A DNA stretch of 64,000 bases from Macropodus opercularis (lineage: Eukaryota; Chordata; Actinopteri; Anabantiformes; Osphronemidae): assembly GCA_030770545.1 (NCBI GenBank), contig CM061092.1:17299501-17363500 (forward strand), in the 5' to 3' direction. Below the pieces are notes generated by a model, which saw only the letters and a list, made by a program, of their open reading frames with translations, made no database searches and was not told the origin of the DNA. Positions 1 through 13,500 of the stretch are shown here, piece after piece. The translations under genes and the position numbers were made by a program. Position 1 is the stretch's first letter. Every line of letters begins with the position of its first letter.

Positions 1-3000
1 TACATCCCTGAAGAAGGCACACACCTTTAAAATGCCTCGAAATCAATCTGACCAAAGTAGTGTTCTTTTGGACTAAAATGCACAGAACAGGCCATTCTAA
101 GCGTTTTCGCACTGTTTCCAACCACAGTAATTCTTTAAGCTGCTGCATCCTAATGCAAGCAATGGCAATGAAGTTTTTGTGCTAGATATGTTCCACATAC
201 ATCCCTGAAGTTTGTAAACACCTTTAAAATGCATTTACTTTACTTTGAACAAAGTAGTGTCTTGTGGTCTGAAATGCACAGAACAGGCCATTCTAAGCGT
301 TTTCGCACTGTTTCCAACCACAGTATTTCTTTAAGCTGCTGCATCTTAATGCAAGCAATGGCAATGAAGTTTTTGTGCTAGATATAGTCCAAATACATCC
401 CTGAAGCAGGTAAACACCTTTAAAATGCATTACTTTACTTTGGACAAAGTAGTGTCTTGTGGTCTGAAATGCACAGAACAGGCCATTCTAAGCGTTTTCG
501 CACTGTTTCCAACCACAGTATTTCTTTAAGCTGCTGCATCTTAATGCAAGCAATGGCACTGAAGTTTTTGTGCTAGATATGTTCCAAATACATCCCTGAA
601 GAAGGCAAACACCTTTAAAATGCGTTAAAATCAATTTGACCAAAGTCGTGTTCGTTTGGTCTGAAATGCACAGAACAGGCCATTCTAAGCGTTTTCGCAC
701 TGTTTCCAACCACAGTATTTCTTTAAGCTGCTGCATCTTAATGCAAGCAATGGCACTGAAGTTTTTGTGCTAGATATGTTCCAAATACATCCCTGAAGCA
801 GGTAAACACCTTTAAAATGCATTTACTTTACTTTGAACAAAGTAGTGTTCTTTTGGTCTAAAATGCACAGAACAGGCCATTCTAAGTGTTTTCGCACTGT
901 TTCCAACCACAGTATTTCTTTAAGCTGCGGCATCTTAATGCAAGCAATGGCAATGAAGTTTTTGTGCTAGATATGTTCCAAATACATCCCTGAAGAAGGC
1001 AAACACCTTTAAAATGCTTTGAAATCAATTTGACTAAAGAAGTGTTCATTTGGTCAGAAATGCACAGAACAGGCCATTCTAAGCGTTTTCGCACTGTTTC
1101 CAACCACAGTATTTCTTTAAGCTGCTGCATCTTAATGCAAGCAATGGCAATGAAGTTTTTGTGCTAGATATGTTCCAAATACATCCCTGAAGCAGGTAAA
1201 CACCTTTAAAATGCATTTACTTTACTTTGAACAAAGTAGTGTCTTGTGGTCTGAAATGCACAGGACAGGCCATTCTAAGCGTTTTCGCACTGTTTCCAAC
1301 CACAGTATTTCTTTAAGCTGCTGCATCTTAATGCAAGCAATGGCAATGAAGTTTTTGTGCTAGATATGTTCCAAATACATCCCTGAAGCTGGCACACACC
1401 TTTAAAATGCCTCGAAATCAATCTGACCAAAGTAGTGTTCTTTTGGACTAAAATGCACAGAACAGGCCATTCTAAGCGTTTTCGCACTGTTTCCAACCAC
1501 AGTAATTCTTTAAGCTGCTGCATCTTAATGCAAGCAATGGCAATGAAGTTTTTGTGCTAGATATGTTCCAAATACATCCCTGAAGAAGGCAAACACCTTT
1601 AAAATGCTTTGAAATCAATTTGACTAAAGAAGTGTTCATTTGGTTAGAAATGCACAGAACAGGCCATTCTAAGCGTTTTCGCACTGTTTCCAACCACAGT
1701 ATTTCTTTAAGCTGCTGCATCTTAATGCAAGCAATGGCAATGAAGTTTTTGTGCTAGATATGTTCCAAATACATCCCTGAAGCAGGTAAACACCTTTAAA
1801 ATGCATTTACTTTACTTTGAACAAAGTAGTGTCTTGTGGTCTGAAATGCACAGAACAGGCCATTCTAAGCGTTTTCGCACTGTTTCCAACCACAGTATTT
1901 CTTTAAGCTGCTGCATCTTAATGCAAGCAATGGCAATGAAGTTTTTGTGCTAGATATGTTCCAAATACATCCCTGAAGAAGGCAAACACCTTTAAAATGC
2001 TTTGAAATCAATTTGACCAAAGTAGTGTTCTTTTGGTATAAAATGCACAGAACAGGCAATTCTAAGCGTTTTCGCACTGTTTCCAACCACAGTATTTCTT
2101 TAAGCTGCTGCATCTTAATGCAAGCAATGGCAATGAAGTTTTTGTGCTAGATATGTTCCAAATACATCCCTGAAGAAGGCAAACACCTTTAAAATGCCTC
2201 GAAATCAATCACCAAAGTAGTGTTCTTTTGGACTAAAATGCACAGAACAGGCCATTCTAAGCGTTTTCGCACTGTTTCCAACCACAGTAATTCTTTAAGC
2301 TGCTGCATCCTAATGCAAGCAATGGCAATGAAGTTTTTGTGCTAGATATGTTCCAAATACATCCCTGAAGAAGGCAAACACCTTTAAAATGCTTTGAAAT
2401 CAATTTGACCAAAGTAATGTTCATTTGGTCTGAAATGCACAGAACAGGCCATTCTAAGCGTTTTCGCACTGTTTCCAACCACAGTATTTCTTTAAGCTGC
2501 TGCATCTTAATGCAAGCAATGGCACTGAAGTTTTTGTGGTAGATATGTTCCAAATACATCCCTGAAGCAGGTAAACACCTTTAAAATGCATTTACTTTAC
2601 TTTGAACAAAGTAGTGTCTTGTGGTCTGAAATGCACAGAACAGGCCATTCTAAGCGTTTTCGCACTGTTTCCAACCACAGTATTTCTTTAAGCTGCTGCA
2701 TCTTAATGCAAGCAATGGCACTGAAGTTTTTGTGCTAGATATGTTCCAAATACATCCCTGAAGAAGGCAAACACCTTTAAAATGCGTTAAAATCAATTTG
2801 ACCAAAGTCGTGTTCGTTTGGTCTGAAATGCACAGAACAGGCCATTCTAAGCGTTTTCGCACTGTTTCCAACCACAGTATTTCTTTAAGCTGCTGCATCT
2901 TAATGCAAGCAAAGGCAATGAAGTTTTTGTGCTAGATATGTTCCAAATACATCCCTGAAGCAGGTAAACACCTTTAAAATGCATTTACTTTACTTTGAAC

Positions 3001-6000
3001 AAAGTAGTGTCTTGTGGTCTGAAATGCACAGAACAGGCCATTCTAAGCGTTTTCGCACTGTTTCCAACCACAGTATTTCTTTAAGCTCCTGCATCTTAAT
3101 GCAAGCAATGGCACTGAAGTTTTTGTGGTAGATATGTTCCAAATACATCCCTGAAGCAGGTAAACACCTTTAAAATGCATTTACTTTACTTTGAACAAAG
3201 TAGTGTCTTGTGGTCTGAAATGCACAGAACAGGCCATTCTAAGCGTTTTCGCACTGTTTCCAACCACAGTATTTCTTTAAGCTGCTGCATCTTAATGCAA
3301 GCAATGGCAATTAAGTTTTTGTGCTAGATATGTTCCAAATACATCCCTGAAGAAGGCAAACACCTTTAAAATGCTTTGAAATCAATTTGACCAAAGTAGT
3401 GTTCTTTTGGTCTAAAATGCACAGAACAGGCCATTCTAAGCGTTTTCGCACTGTTTCCAACCACAGTATTTCTTTAAGCTGCTGCATCTTAATGCAAGCA
3501 ATGGCAATGAAGTTTTTGTGCTAGATATGGTCCAAATACATCCCTGAAGCAGGTAAACACCTTTAAAATGCATTTACTTTACTTTGGACAAAGTAGTGTC
3601 TTGTGGTCTGAAATGCACAGAACAGGCCATTCTAAGCGTTTTCGCACTGTTTCCATCCACAGTATTTCTTTAAGCTGCTGCATCTTAATGCAAGCAATGG
3701 CAATGAAGTTTTTGTGCTAGATATAGTCCAAATACATCCCTGAAGCAGGTAAACACCTTTAAAATGCATTACTTTACTTTGGACAAAGTAGTGTCTTGTG
3801 GTCTGAAATGCACAGAACAGGCCATTCTAAGCGTTTTCGCACTGTTTCCAACCACAGTATTTCTTTAAGCTGCGGCATCTTAATGCAAGCAATGGCAATG
3901 AAGTTTTTGTGCTAGATATGTTCCAAATACATCCCTGAAGAAGGCAAACACCTTTAAAATGCTTTGAAATCAATTTGACCAAAGTAGTGTTCTTTTGGTC
4001 TAAAATGCACAGAACAGGCCATTCTAAGCGTTTTCGCACTGTTTCCAACCACAGTATTTCTTTAAGCTGCTGCATCTTAATGGAGGCAATGGCAATAAAG
4101 TTTATGTGCTAGATATAATCCAAATACATCCCTGAAGCTGGCAAACACCTTTAAAATGCAATTAAATCACTTTTTTCAAAGTAGTTTTCTTTTGGTCTGA
4201 AATGCACAGAACAGGCCATTGAGCATTTTCCCACTGTTTACAGTCACAGTATTTCCTTAAGCTGCTGTCTCTTAATGCAAGCAATAGCAATAAAGTTTAT
4301 GTGCTAGATATGATCCAAATACATCCCTGAAGAAGGCAAACACCTTTAAAATGCGTTTAAATCACTTTGTTCAAAGTAGTTTTCCTTAGGTCTGAAATGC
4401 ACAGATCAGACCATTTTAAGCGTTTTCGCACTGTTTCCAACCACAGTATTTCTTTAAGCTGCTGCATCTTAATGCAAGCAATGGCAATGAAGTTTTTGTG
4501 CTAGATATGGTCCAAATACATCCCTGAAGCAGGTAAACACCTTTAAAATGCATTACTTTACTTTGGACAAAGTAGTGTCTTGTGGTCTGAAATGCACAGA
4601 ACAGGCCATTCTAAGCGTTTTCGCACTGTTTCCAACCACAGTATTTCTTTAAGCTGCTGCATCTTAATGCAAGCAATGGCACTGAAGTTTTTGTGCTAGA
4701 TATGTTCCAAATACATCCCTGAAGAAGGCAAACACCTTTAAAATGCGTTAAAATCAATTTGACCAAAGTCGTGTTCGTTTGGTCTGAAATGCACAGAACA
4801 GGCCATTCTAAGCGTTTTCGCACTGTTTCCAACCACAGTATTTCTTTAAGCTGCGGCATCTTAATGCAAGCAATGGCAATGAAGTTTTTGTGCTAGATAT
4901 GTTCCAAATACATCCCTGAAGCAGGTAAACACCTTTAAAATGCATTTACTTTACTTTGAACAAAGTAGTGTTCTTTTGGTCTAAAATGCACAGAACAGGC
5001 CATTCTAAGTGTTTTCGCACTGTTTCCAACCACAGTATTTCTTTAAGCTGCGGCATCTTAATGCAAGCAATGGCAATGAAGTTTTTGTGCTAGATATGTT
5101 CCAAATACATCCCTGAAGAAGGCAAACACCTTTAAAATGCTTTGAAATCAATTTGACTAAAGTAGTGTTCATTTAAACTCAAATGCACAGAACAGGCCAT
5201 TCTAAGTGTTTTCGCACTGTTTCCAACCACAGTATTTCTTTAAGCTGCTGCATCTTAATGCAAGCAATGGCAATGAAGTTTTTGTGCTAGATATGGTCCA
5301 AATACATCCCAGAAGCAGGTAAACACCTTTAAAATGCATTTACTTTACTTTGAACAAAGTAGTGTCTTGTGGTCTGAAATGCACAGAACAGGCCATTCTA
5401 AGCGTTTTCGCACTGTTTCCAACCACAGTATTTCTTTAAGCTGCTGCATCTTAATGCAAGCAATGGCAATTAAGTTTTTGTGCTAGATATGTTCCAAATA
5501 CATCCCTGAAGAAGGCAAACACCTTTAAAATGCTTTGAAATCAATTTGACCAAAGTAGTGTTCTTTTGGTCTAAAACGCACAGAACAGGCCATTCTATAC
5601 GTTTTCGCACTGTTTCCAACCACAGTATTTCTTTAAGCTGCTGCATCTTAATGGAGGCAATGGCAATAAAGTTTATGTGCTAGATATAATCCAAATACAT
5701 CCCTGAAGCTGGCAAACACCTTTAAAATGCAATTAAATCACTTTTTTCAAAGTAGTTTTCCTTAGGTCTGAAATGCACAGATCAGACCATTTTAAGCGTT
5801 TTCGCACTGTTTACAGCCTCAGTGATGCTTTAAGCTGCTGCATCTTAATGGAGGCAATGGCAATAAAGTTTTTGTGCTAGATGTGATCCAAATACATCCC
5901 TGAAGCAGGCAAACACCTTTAAAATGCATTTAAATCACTTTTTTCAAAGTAGTGTTCTTTTGGTCTGAAATGCACAGAACAGGCCATTCTAAGCGTTTTC

Positions 6001-7550
6001 CCACTGTTTCCAGCCTCAGTGACTCTTTAAGCTGCTGCATCTTAATGCAAGCAAAGGCAATGAAGTTTTTGTGCTAGATATGTTCCAAATACATCCCTGA
6101 AGCAGGTAAACACCTTTAAAATGCATTTACTTTACTTTGAACAAAGTAGTGTCTTGTGGTCTGAAATGCACAGAACAGGCCATTCTAAGCGTTTTCGCAC
6201 TGTTTCCAACCACAGTATTTCTTTAAGCTGCTGCATCTTAATGCAAGCAATGGCACTGAAGTTTTTGTGCTAGATATGTTCCAAATACATCCCTGAAGAA
6301 GGCAAACACCTTTAAAATGCTTTGAAATCAATTTGAACAAAGTAGTGTCTTGTGGTCTGAAATGCACAGAACAGGCCATTCTAAGCGTTTTCGCACTGTT
6401 TCCAACCACAGTATTTCTTTAAGCTGCTGCATCTTAATGGAGGCAATGGCAATAAAGTTTATGTGCTAGATATAATCCAAATACATCCCTGAAGCTGGCA
6501 AACACCTTTAAAATGCAATTAAATCACTTTTTTCAAAGTAGTTTTCTTTTGGTCTGAAATGCACAGAACAGGCCATTGAGCATTTTCCCACTGTTTACAG
6601 TCACAGTATTTCCTTAAGCTGCTGTCTCTTAATGCAAGCAATAGCAATAAAGTTTATGTGCTAGATATGATCCAAATACATCCCTGAAGAAGGCAAACAC
6701 CTTTAAAATGCGTTTAAATCACTTTGTTCAAAGTAGTTTTCCTTAGGTCTGAAATGCACAGATCAGACCATTTTAAGCGTTTTCGCACTGTTTCCAACCA
6801 CAGTATTTCTTTAAGCTGCTGCATCTTAATGCAAGCAATGGCAATGAAGTTTTTGTGCTAGATATGGTCCAAATACATCCCTGAAGCAGGTAAACACCTT
6901 TAAAATGCATTTACTTTACTTTGGACAAAGTAGTGTCTTGTGGTCTGAAATGCACAGAACAGGCCATTCTAAGCGTTTTCGCACTGTTTCCAACCACAGT
7001 ATTTCTTTAAGCTGCTGCATCTTAATGCAAGCAATGGCACTGAAGTTTTTGTGCTTGATATGTTCCAAATACATCCCTGAAGAAGGCAAACACCTTTAAA
7101 ATGCGTTAAAATCAATTTGACCAAAGTAGTGTTCGTTTGGTCTGAAATGCACAGAACAGGCCATTCTAAGCGTTTTCGCACTGTTTCCAACCACAGTATT
7201 TCTTTAAGCTGCTGCATCTTAATGCAAGCAATGGCAATGAAGTTTTTGTGCTAGATATGGTCCAAATACATCCCTGAAGCAGGTAAACACCTTTAAAATG
7301 CATTACTTTACTTTGGACAAAGTAGTGTCTTGTGGTCTGAAATGCACAGAACAGGCCATTCTAAGCGTTTTCGCACTGTTTCCAACCACAGTATTTCTTT
7401 AAGCTGCTGCATCTTAATGCAAGCAATGGCACTGAAGTTTTTGTGCTAGATATGTTCCAAATACATCCCTGAAGAAGGCAAACACCTTTAAAATGCGTTA
7501 AAATCAATTTGACCAAAGTAGTGTTCATTTGGTCTGAAATGCACAGAACA
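1..7550 (-). repeat. Satellite array, left arm, subfamily S1-rich part (about 196 bp monomer)
   Basis: Head-to-tail tandem monomers of about 196-197 bp begin at the first base, so the array continues beyond the window. Landmarks recurring in each unit on the plus strand are CATCCCTGAAG, CACCTTTAAAATGC, GCACAGAACAGGCCATTC, GCGTTTTCGCACTGTTTCC and TTTAAGCTGCTGCATCTTAATG. Strand is given as minus because the monomer's longest open frame (about 82 codons) reads on that strand. Most units here are subfamily S1, marked by CCAACCACAGTATTTC, TGCAAGCAATGGCAATGAAG and GATATGTTCC. Blocks of subfamily S2 interrupt at about 4080-4430, 5650-6050 and 6430-6790. Within S1, units with TTTACTTTACTTTGAACAAAG alternate irregularly with units carrying GAAATCAATTTGACCAAAG. 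The open frames are not called as genes. Confidence 0.97.
4081..4440 (-). repeat. S2 island with diagnostic variant monomer, inside S1 array
   Basis: The unit carries GGCCATTGAGCATTTTCCC, a 3 bp deletion relative to the consensus, plus TTTACAGTCACAG and GCTGCTGTCTCTTAATGC. The same variant recurs with GAG at about 4221, 6578, 7558, 8541 and 11098. The intervals are about 2357, 980, 983 and 2557 bp, close to 12, 5, 5 and 13 monomers. These copies mark blocks moved by duplication or unequal exchange between the two subfamilies. Confidence 0.8.
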
Positions 7551-10500
7551 GGCCATTGAGCATTTTCCCACTGTTTACAGTCACAGTATTTCCTTAAGCT
7601 GCTGTCTCTTAATGCAAGCAATAGCAATAAAGTTTATGTGCTAGATATGATCCAAATACATCCCTGAAGAAGGCAAACACCTTTAAAATGCGTTTAAATC
7701 ACTTTGTTCAAAGTAGTTTTCCTTAGGTCTGAAATGCACAGATCAGACCATTTTAAGCGTTTTCGCACTGTTTACAGCCTCAGTGATGCTTTAAGCTGCT
7801 GCATCTTAATGGAGGCAATGGCAATAAAGTTTTTGTGCTAGATGTGATCCAAATACATCCCTGAAGCAGGCAAACACCTTTAAAATGCATTTAAATCACT
7901 TTTTTCAAAGTAGTGTTCTTTTGGTCTGAAATGCACAGAACAGGCCATTCTAAGCGTTTTCCCACTGTTTCCAGCCTCAGTGACTCTTTAAGCTGCTGCA
8001 TCTTAATGCAAGCAATGGCAATAAAGTTTATGTGCTAGATGTGATCCAAATACATCCCTGAAGAAGGCAAACACCTTTAAAATGCATTTAAATCACTTTG
8101 TGCAAAGTAGTTTTCTATGGGTCTGAAATTTTCAGAACAGGCCATTCTAAGCGTTTTCGCATTTTTTCCAGCTTCAGTATTTCTTTAAGCTGCTGCATCT
8201 TAATGGAGGCAATGGCAATAAAGGTTTTTTGCTAGATATGATCCAAATACATCCCTGAAGCTGGCAAACACCTTTAAAATGCATTTAAATTACTTTTTTC
8301 AAAGTAGTGTTCTTTTGGTCTGAAATGCACAGAACAGGCCATTCTAAGCGTTTTCGCACTGTTTCCAGCCTCAGTGATGCTTTAAGCTGCTGCATCTTAA
8401 TGGAGGCAATGGCAATAAAGTTTATGTGCTAGATATGATCCAAATACATCCCTGAAGAAGGCAAACACCTTTAAAATGCATTTAAATCACTTTGTTCAAA
8501 GTAGTTTTCGTTTGGTCTGAAATGCACAGAACAGGCCATTGAGCATTTTCCCACTGTTTACAGTCACAGTATTTCCTTAAGCTGCTGTCTCTTAATGCAA
8601 GCAATAGCAATAAAGTTTATGTGCTAGATATGATCCAAATACATCCCTGAAGAAGGCAAACACCTTTAAAATGCATTTAAATCACTTTGTTCAAAGTAGT
8701 TTTCCTTAGGTCTGAAATGCACAGATCAGACCATTTTAAGCGTTTTCGCACTGTTTACAGCCTCAGTGATGCTTTAAGCTGCTGCATCTTAATGGAGGCA
8801 ATGGCAATAAAGTTTATGTGCTAGATATGATCCAAATACATCCCTGAAGCTGGCAAACACCTTTAAAATGCATTTAAATCACTTTTTTCAAAGTAGTGTT
8901 CTTTTGGTCTGAAATGCACAGAACAGGCCATTCTAAGCATTTTCACACTGTTTCCAGCCTCAGTATTTGTTTAAACTGCTGCATCTTAATGGAGGCAATG
9001 GCAATAAAGGTTTTTTGCTAGATATGATCCAAATACATCCCTGAAGCTGGCAAACACCTTTAAAATGCATTTAAATCACTTTGACAACAGTAGTGTTCTT
9101 TTGGTCTGAAATGCACAGAACAGGCCATTCTAAGCGTTTTCGCACTGTTTCCAGCCTCAGTGACTCTTTAAGCTGCTGCATCTTAATGGAGGCAATGGCA
9201 ATAAAGTTTATGTGCTAGATATGATCCAAATACATCCCTGAAGAAGGCAAACACCTTTAAAATGCATTTAAATCACTTTGTTCAAAGTAGTTTTCGTTTG
9301 GTCTGAAATGCACAAAACAGACCATTCTAAGCGTTTTCACTCTGTTTCCAGCCTCAGTATTTTTTTAAGCTGCTGCATCTTAATGGAGGCAATGGCAATA
9401 AAGTTTATGTGCTAGATATAATCCAAATACATCCCTGAAGCTGGCAAACACCTTTAAAATGCATTTAAATCACTTTGTTCAAAGTAGTTTTCTTTAGGTC
9501 TGAAATGCACAAAACAGACCATTCTAAGCGTTTTCACTCTGTTTCCAGCCTCAGTATTTGTTTAAACTGCTGCATCTTAATGGAGGCAATGGCAATAAAG
9601 GTTTTTTGCTAGATATGATCCAAATACATCCCTGAAGCTGGCAAACACCTTTAAAATGCATTTAAATTACTTTTTTCAAAGTAGTGTTCTTTTGGTCTGA
9701 AATGCACAGAACAGGCCATTCTAAGCGTTTTCGCACTGTTTCCAGCCTCAGTGATGCTTTAAGCTGCTGCATCTTAATGGAGGCAATGGCAATAAAGTTT
9801 ATGTGCTAGATATGATCCAAATACATCCCTGAAGAAGGCAAACACCTTTAAAATGCATTTAAATCACTTTGTTCAAAGTAGTTTTCGTTTGGTCTGAAAT
9901 GCACAAAACAGACCATTCTAAGCGTTTTCCCACTGTTTCCAGCCTCAGTATTTCTTTAAGCTGCTGCATCTTAATGGAGGCAATGGCAATAAAGTTTATG
10001 TGCTAGATATGATCCAAATACATCCCTGAAGAAGGCAAACACCTTTAAAATGCATTTAAATCACTTTGTTCAAAGTAGTTTTCCTTAGGTCTGAAATGCA
10101 CAGATCAGACCATTCTAAGCATTTTCGCATTGTTTCCAGCCTCAGTATTTCTTTAAGCTGCTGCATCTTAATGGAGGCAATGGCAATAAAGGTTTTTTGC
10201 TAGATATGATCCAAATACATCCCTGAAGCTGGCAAACACCTTTAAAATGCATTTAAATTACTTTTTTCAAAGTAGTGTTCTTTTGGTCTGAAATGCACAG
10301 AACAGGCCATTAAGCGTTTTCGCACTGTTTACAGCCTCAGTGATGCTTTAAGCTGCTGCATCTTAATGGAGGCAATGGCAATAAAGTTTATGTGCTAGAT
10401 ATGATCCAAATACATCCCTGAAGCTGGCAAACACCTTTAAAATGCATTTAAATCACTTTTTTCAAAGTAGTGTTCTTTTGGTCTGAAATGCACAGAACAG

Positions 10501-13500
10501 GCCATTCTAAACATTTTCACACTGTTTCCAGCCTCAGTATTTGTTTAAACTGCTGCATCTTAATGGAGGCAATGGCAATAAAGGTTTTTTGCTAGATATG
10601 ATCCAAATACATCCCTGAAGCTGGCAAACACCTTTAAAATGCATTTAAATCACTTTGACAACAGTAGTGTTCTTTTGGTCTGATATGCACAGAACAGGCC
10701 ATTCTAAGCGTTTTCGCACTGTTTCCAACCACAGTATTTCTTTAAGCTGCTGCATCTTAATGCAAGCAATGGCAATTAAGTTTTTGTGCTAGATATGATC
10801 CAAATACATCCCTGAAGAAGGCAAACACCTTTAAAATGCTTTGAAATCAATTTGACCAAAGTAGTGTTCTTTTGGTCTAAAATGCACAGAACAGGCCATT
10901 CTAAGCGTTTTCGCACTGTTTCCAACCACAGTATTTCTTTAAGCTGCTGCATCTTAATGGAGGCAATGGCAATAAAGTTTATGTGCTAGATATAATCCAA
11001 ATACATCCCTGAAGCTGGCAAACACCTTTAAAATGCAATTAAATCACTTTTTTCAAAGTAGTTTTCTTTTGGTCTGAAATGCACAGAACAAGCCATTGAG
11101 CATTTTCCCACTGTTTACAGTCACAGTATTTCCTTAAGCTGCTGTCTCTTAATGCAAGCAATAGCAATAAAGTTTATGTGCTAGATATGATCCAAATACA
11201 TCCCTGAAGAAGGCAAACACCTTTAAAATGCGTTTAAATCACTTTGTTCAAAGTAGTTTTCCTTAGGTCTGAAATGCACAGATCAGACCATTTTAAGCGT
11301 TTTCGCACTGTTTACAGCCTCAGTGATGCTTTAAGCTGCTGCATCTTAATGGAGGCAATGGCAATAAAGTTTTTGTGCTAGATGTGATCCAAATACATCC
11401 CTGAAGCAGGCAAACACCTTTAAAATGCATTTAAATCACTTTTTTCAAAGTAGTGTTCTTTTGGTCTGAAATGCACAGAACAGGCCATTCTAAGCGTTTT
11501 CCCACTGTTTCCAGCCTCAGTGACTCTTTAAGCTGCTGCATCTTAATGGAGGCAATGGCAATAAAGGTTTTTTGCTAGATATGATCCAAATACATCCCTG
11601 AAGAAGGCAAACACCTTTAAAATGCATTTAAATCACTTTGTTCAAAGTAGTTTTCGTTTGGTCTGAAATGCACAAAACAGACCATTCTAAGCGTTTTCCC
11701 ACTGTTTCCAGCCTCAGTATTTCTTTAAGCTGCTGCATCTTAATGGAGGCAATGGCAATAAAGTTTATGTGCTAGATATGATCCAAATACATCCCTGAAG
11801 AAGGCAAACACCTTTAAAATGCATTTAAATCACTTTGTTCAAAGTAGTTTTCCTTAGGTCTGAAATGCACAGATCAGACCATTTTAAGCGTTTTGGCACT
11901 GTTTACAGCCTCAGTGATGCTTTAAGCTGCTGTATCTTAATGGAGGCAATGGCAATAAAGTTTTTGTGCTAGATGTGATCCAAATACATCCCTGAAGAAG
12001 GCAAACACCTTTAAAATGCATTTAAATCACTTTGTGCAAAGTAGTGTTCTTTTGGTCTGAAATTTTCAGAACAGGCCATTCTAAGCGTTTTCGCACTGTT
12101 TCCAGCCTCAGTGATGCTTTAAGCTGCTGCATCTTAATGGAGGCAATGGCAATAAAGTTTATGTGCTAGATATGATCCAAATACATCCCTGAAGAAGGCA
12201 AACACCTTTAAAATGCATTTAAATCACTTTGTTCAAAGTAGTTTTCGTTTGGTCTGAAATGCACAAAACAGACCATTCTAAGCGTTTTCCCACTGTTTCC
12301 AGCCTCAGTATTTCTTTAAGCTGCTGCATCTTAATGGAGGCAATGGCAATAAAGTTTATGTGCTAGATATGATCCAAATACATCCCTGAAGAAGGCAAAC
12401 ACCTTTAAAATGCATTTAAATCACTTTGTTCAAAGTAGTTTTCCTTAGGTCTGAAATGCACAGATCAGACCATTTTAAGCGTTTTCGCACTGTTTACAGC
12501 CTCAGTGATGCTTTAAGCTGCTGTATCTTAATGGAGGCAATGGCAATAAAGTTTTTGTGCTAGATGTGATCCAAATACATCCCTGAAGAAGGCAAACACC
12601 TTTAAAATGCATTTAAATCACTTTGTGCAAAGTAGTGTTCTTTTGGTCTGAAATTTTCAGAACAGGCCATTCTAAGCATTTTCACACTGTTTCCAGCCTC
12701 AGTATTTGTTTAAACTGCTGCATCTTAATGGAGGCAATGGCAATAAAGGTTTTTTGCTAGATATGATCCAAATACATCCCTGAAGCTGGCAAACACCTTT
12801 AAAATGCATTTAAATCACTTTGACAACAGTAGTGTTCTTTTGGTCTGAAATGCACAGAACAGGCCATTCTAAGCGTTTTCGCACTGTTTCCAGCCTCAGT
12901 GACTCTTTAAGCTGCTGCATCTTAATGGAGGCAATGGCAATAAAGTTTATGTGCTAGATATAATCCAAATACATCCCTGAAGCTGGCAAACACCTTTAAA
13001 ATGCATTTAAATCACTTTGTTCAAAGTAGTTTTCTTTAGGTCTGAAATGCACAAAACAGACCATTCTAAGCGTTTTCACTCTGTTTCCAGCCTCAGTATT
13101 TGTTTAAACTGCTGCATCTTAATGGAGGCAATGGCAATAAAGGTTTTTTGCTAGATATGATCCAAATACATCCCTGAAGCTGGCAAACACCTTTAAAATG
13201 CATTTAAATTACTTTTTTCAAAGTAGTGTTCTTTTGGTCTGAAATGCACAGAACAGGCCATTCTAAGCGTTTTCGCACTGTTTCCAGCCTCAGTGATGCT
13301 TTAAGCTGCTGCATCTTAATGGAGGCAATGGCAATAAAGTTTATGTGCTAGATATGATCCAAATACATCCCTGAAGAAGGCAAACACCTTTAAAATGCAT
13401 TTAAATCACTTTGTTCAAAGTAGTTTTCGTTTGGTCTGAAATGCACAAAACAGACCATTCTAAGCGTTTTCCCACTGTTTCCAGCCTCAGTATTTCTTTA

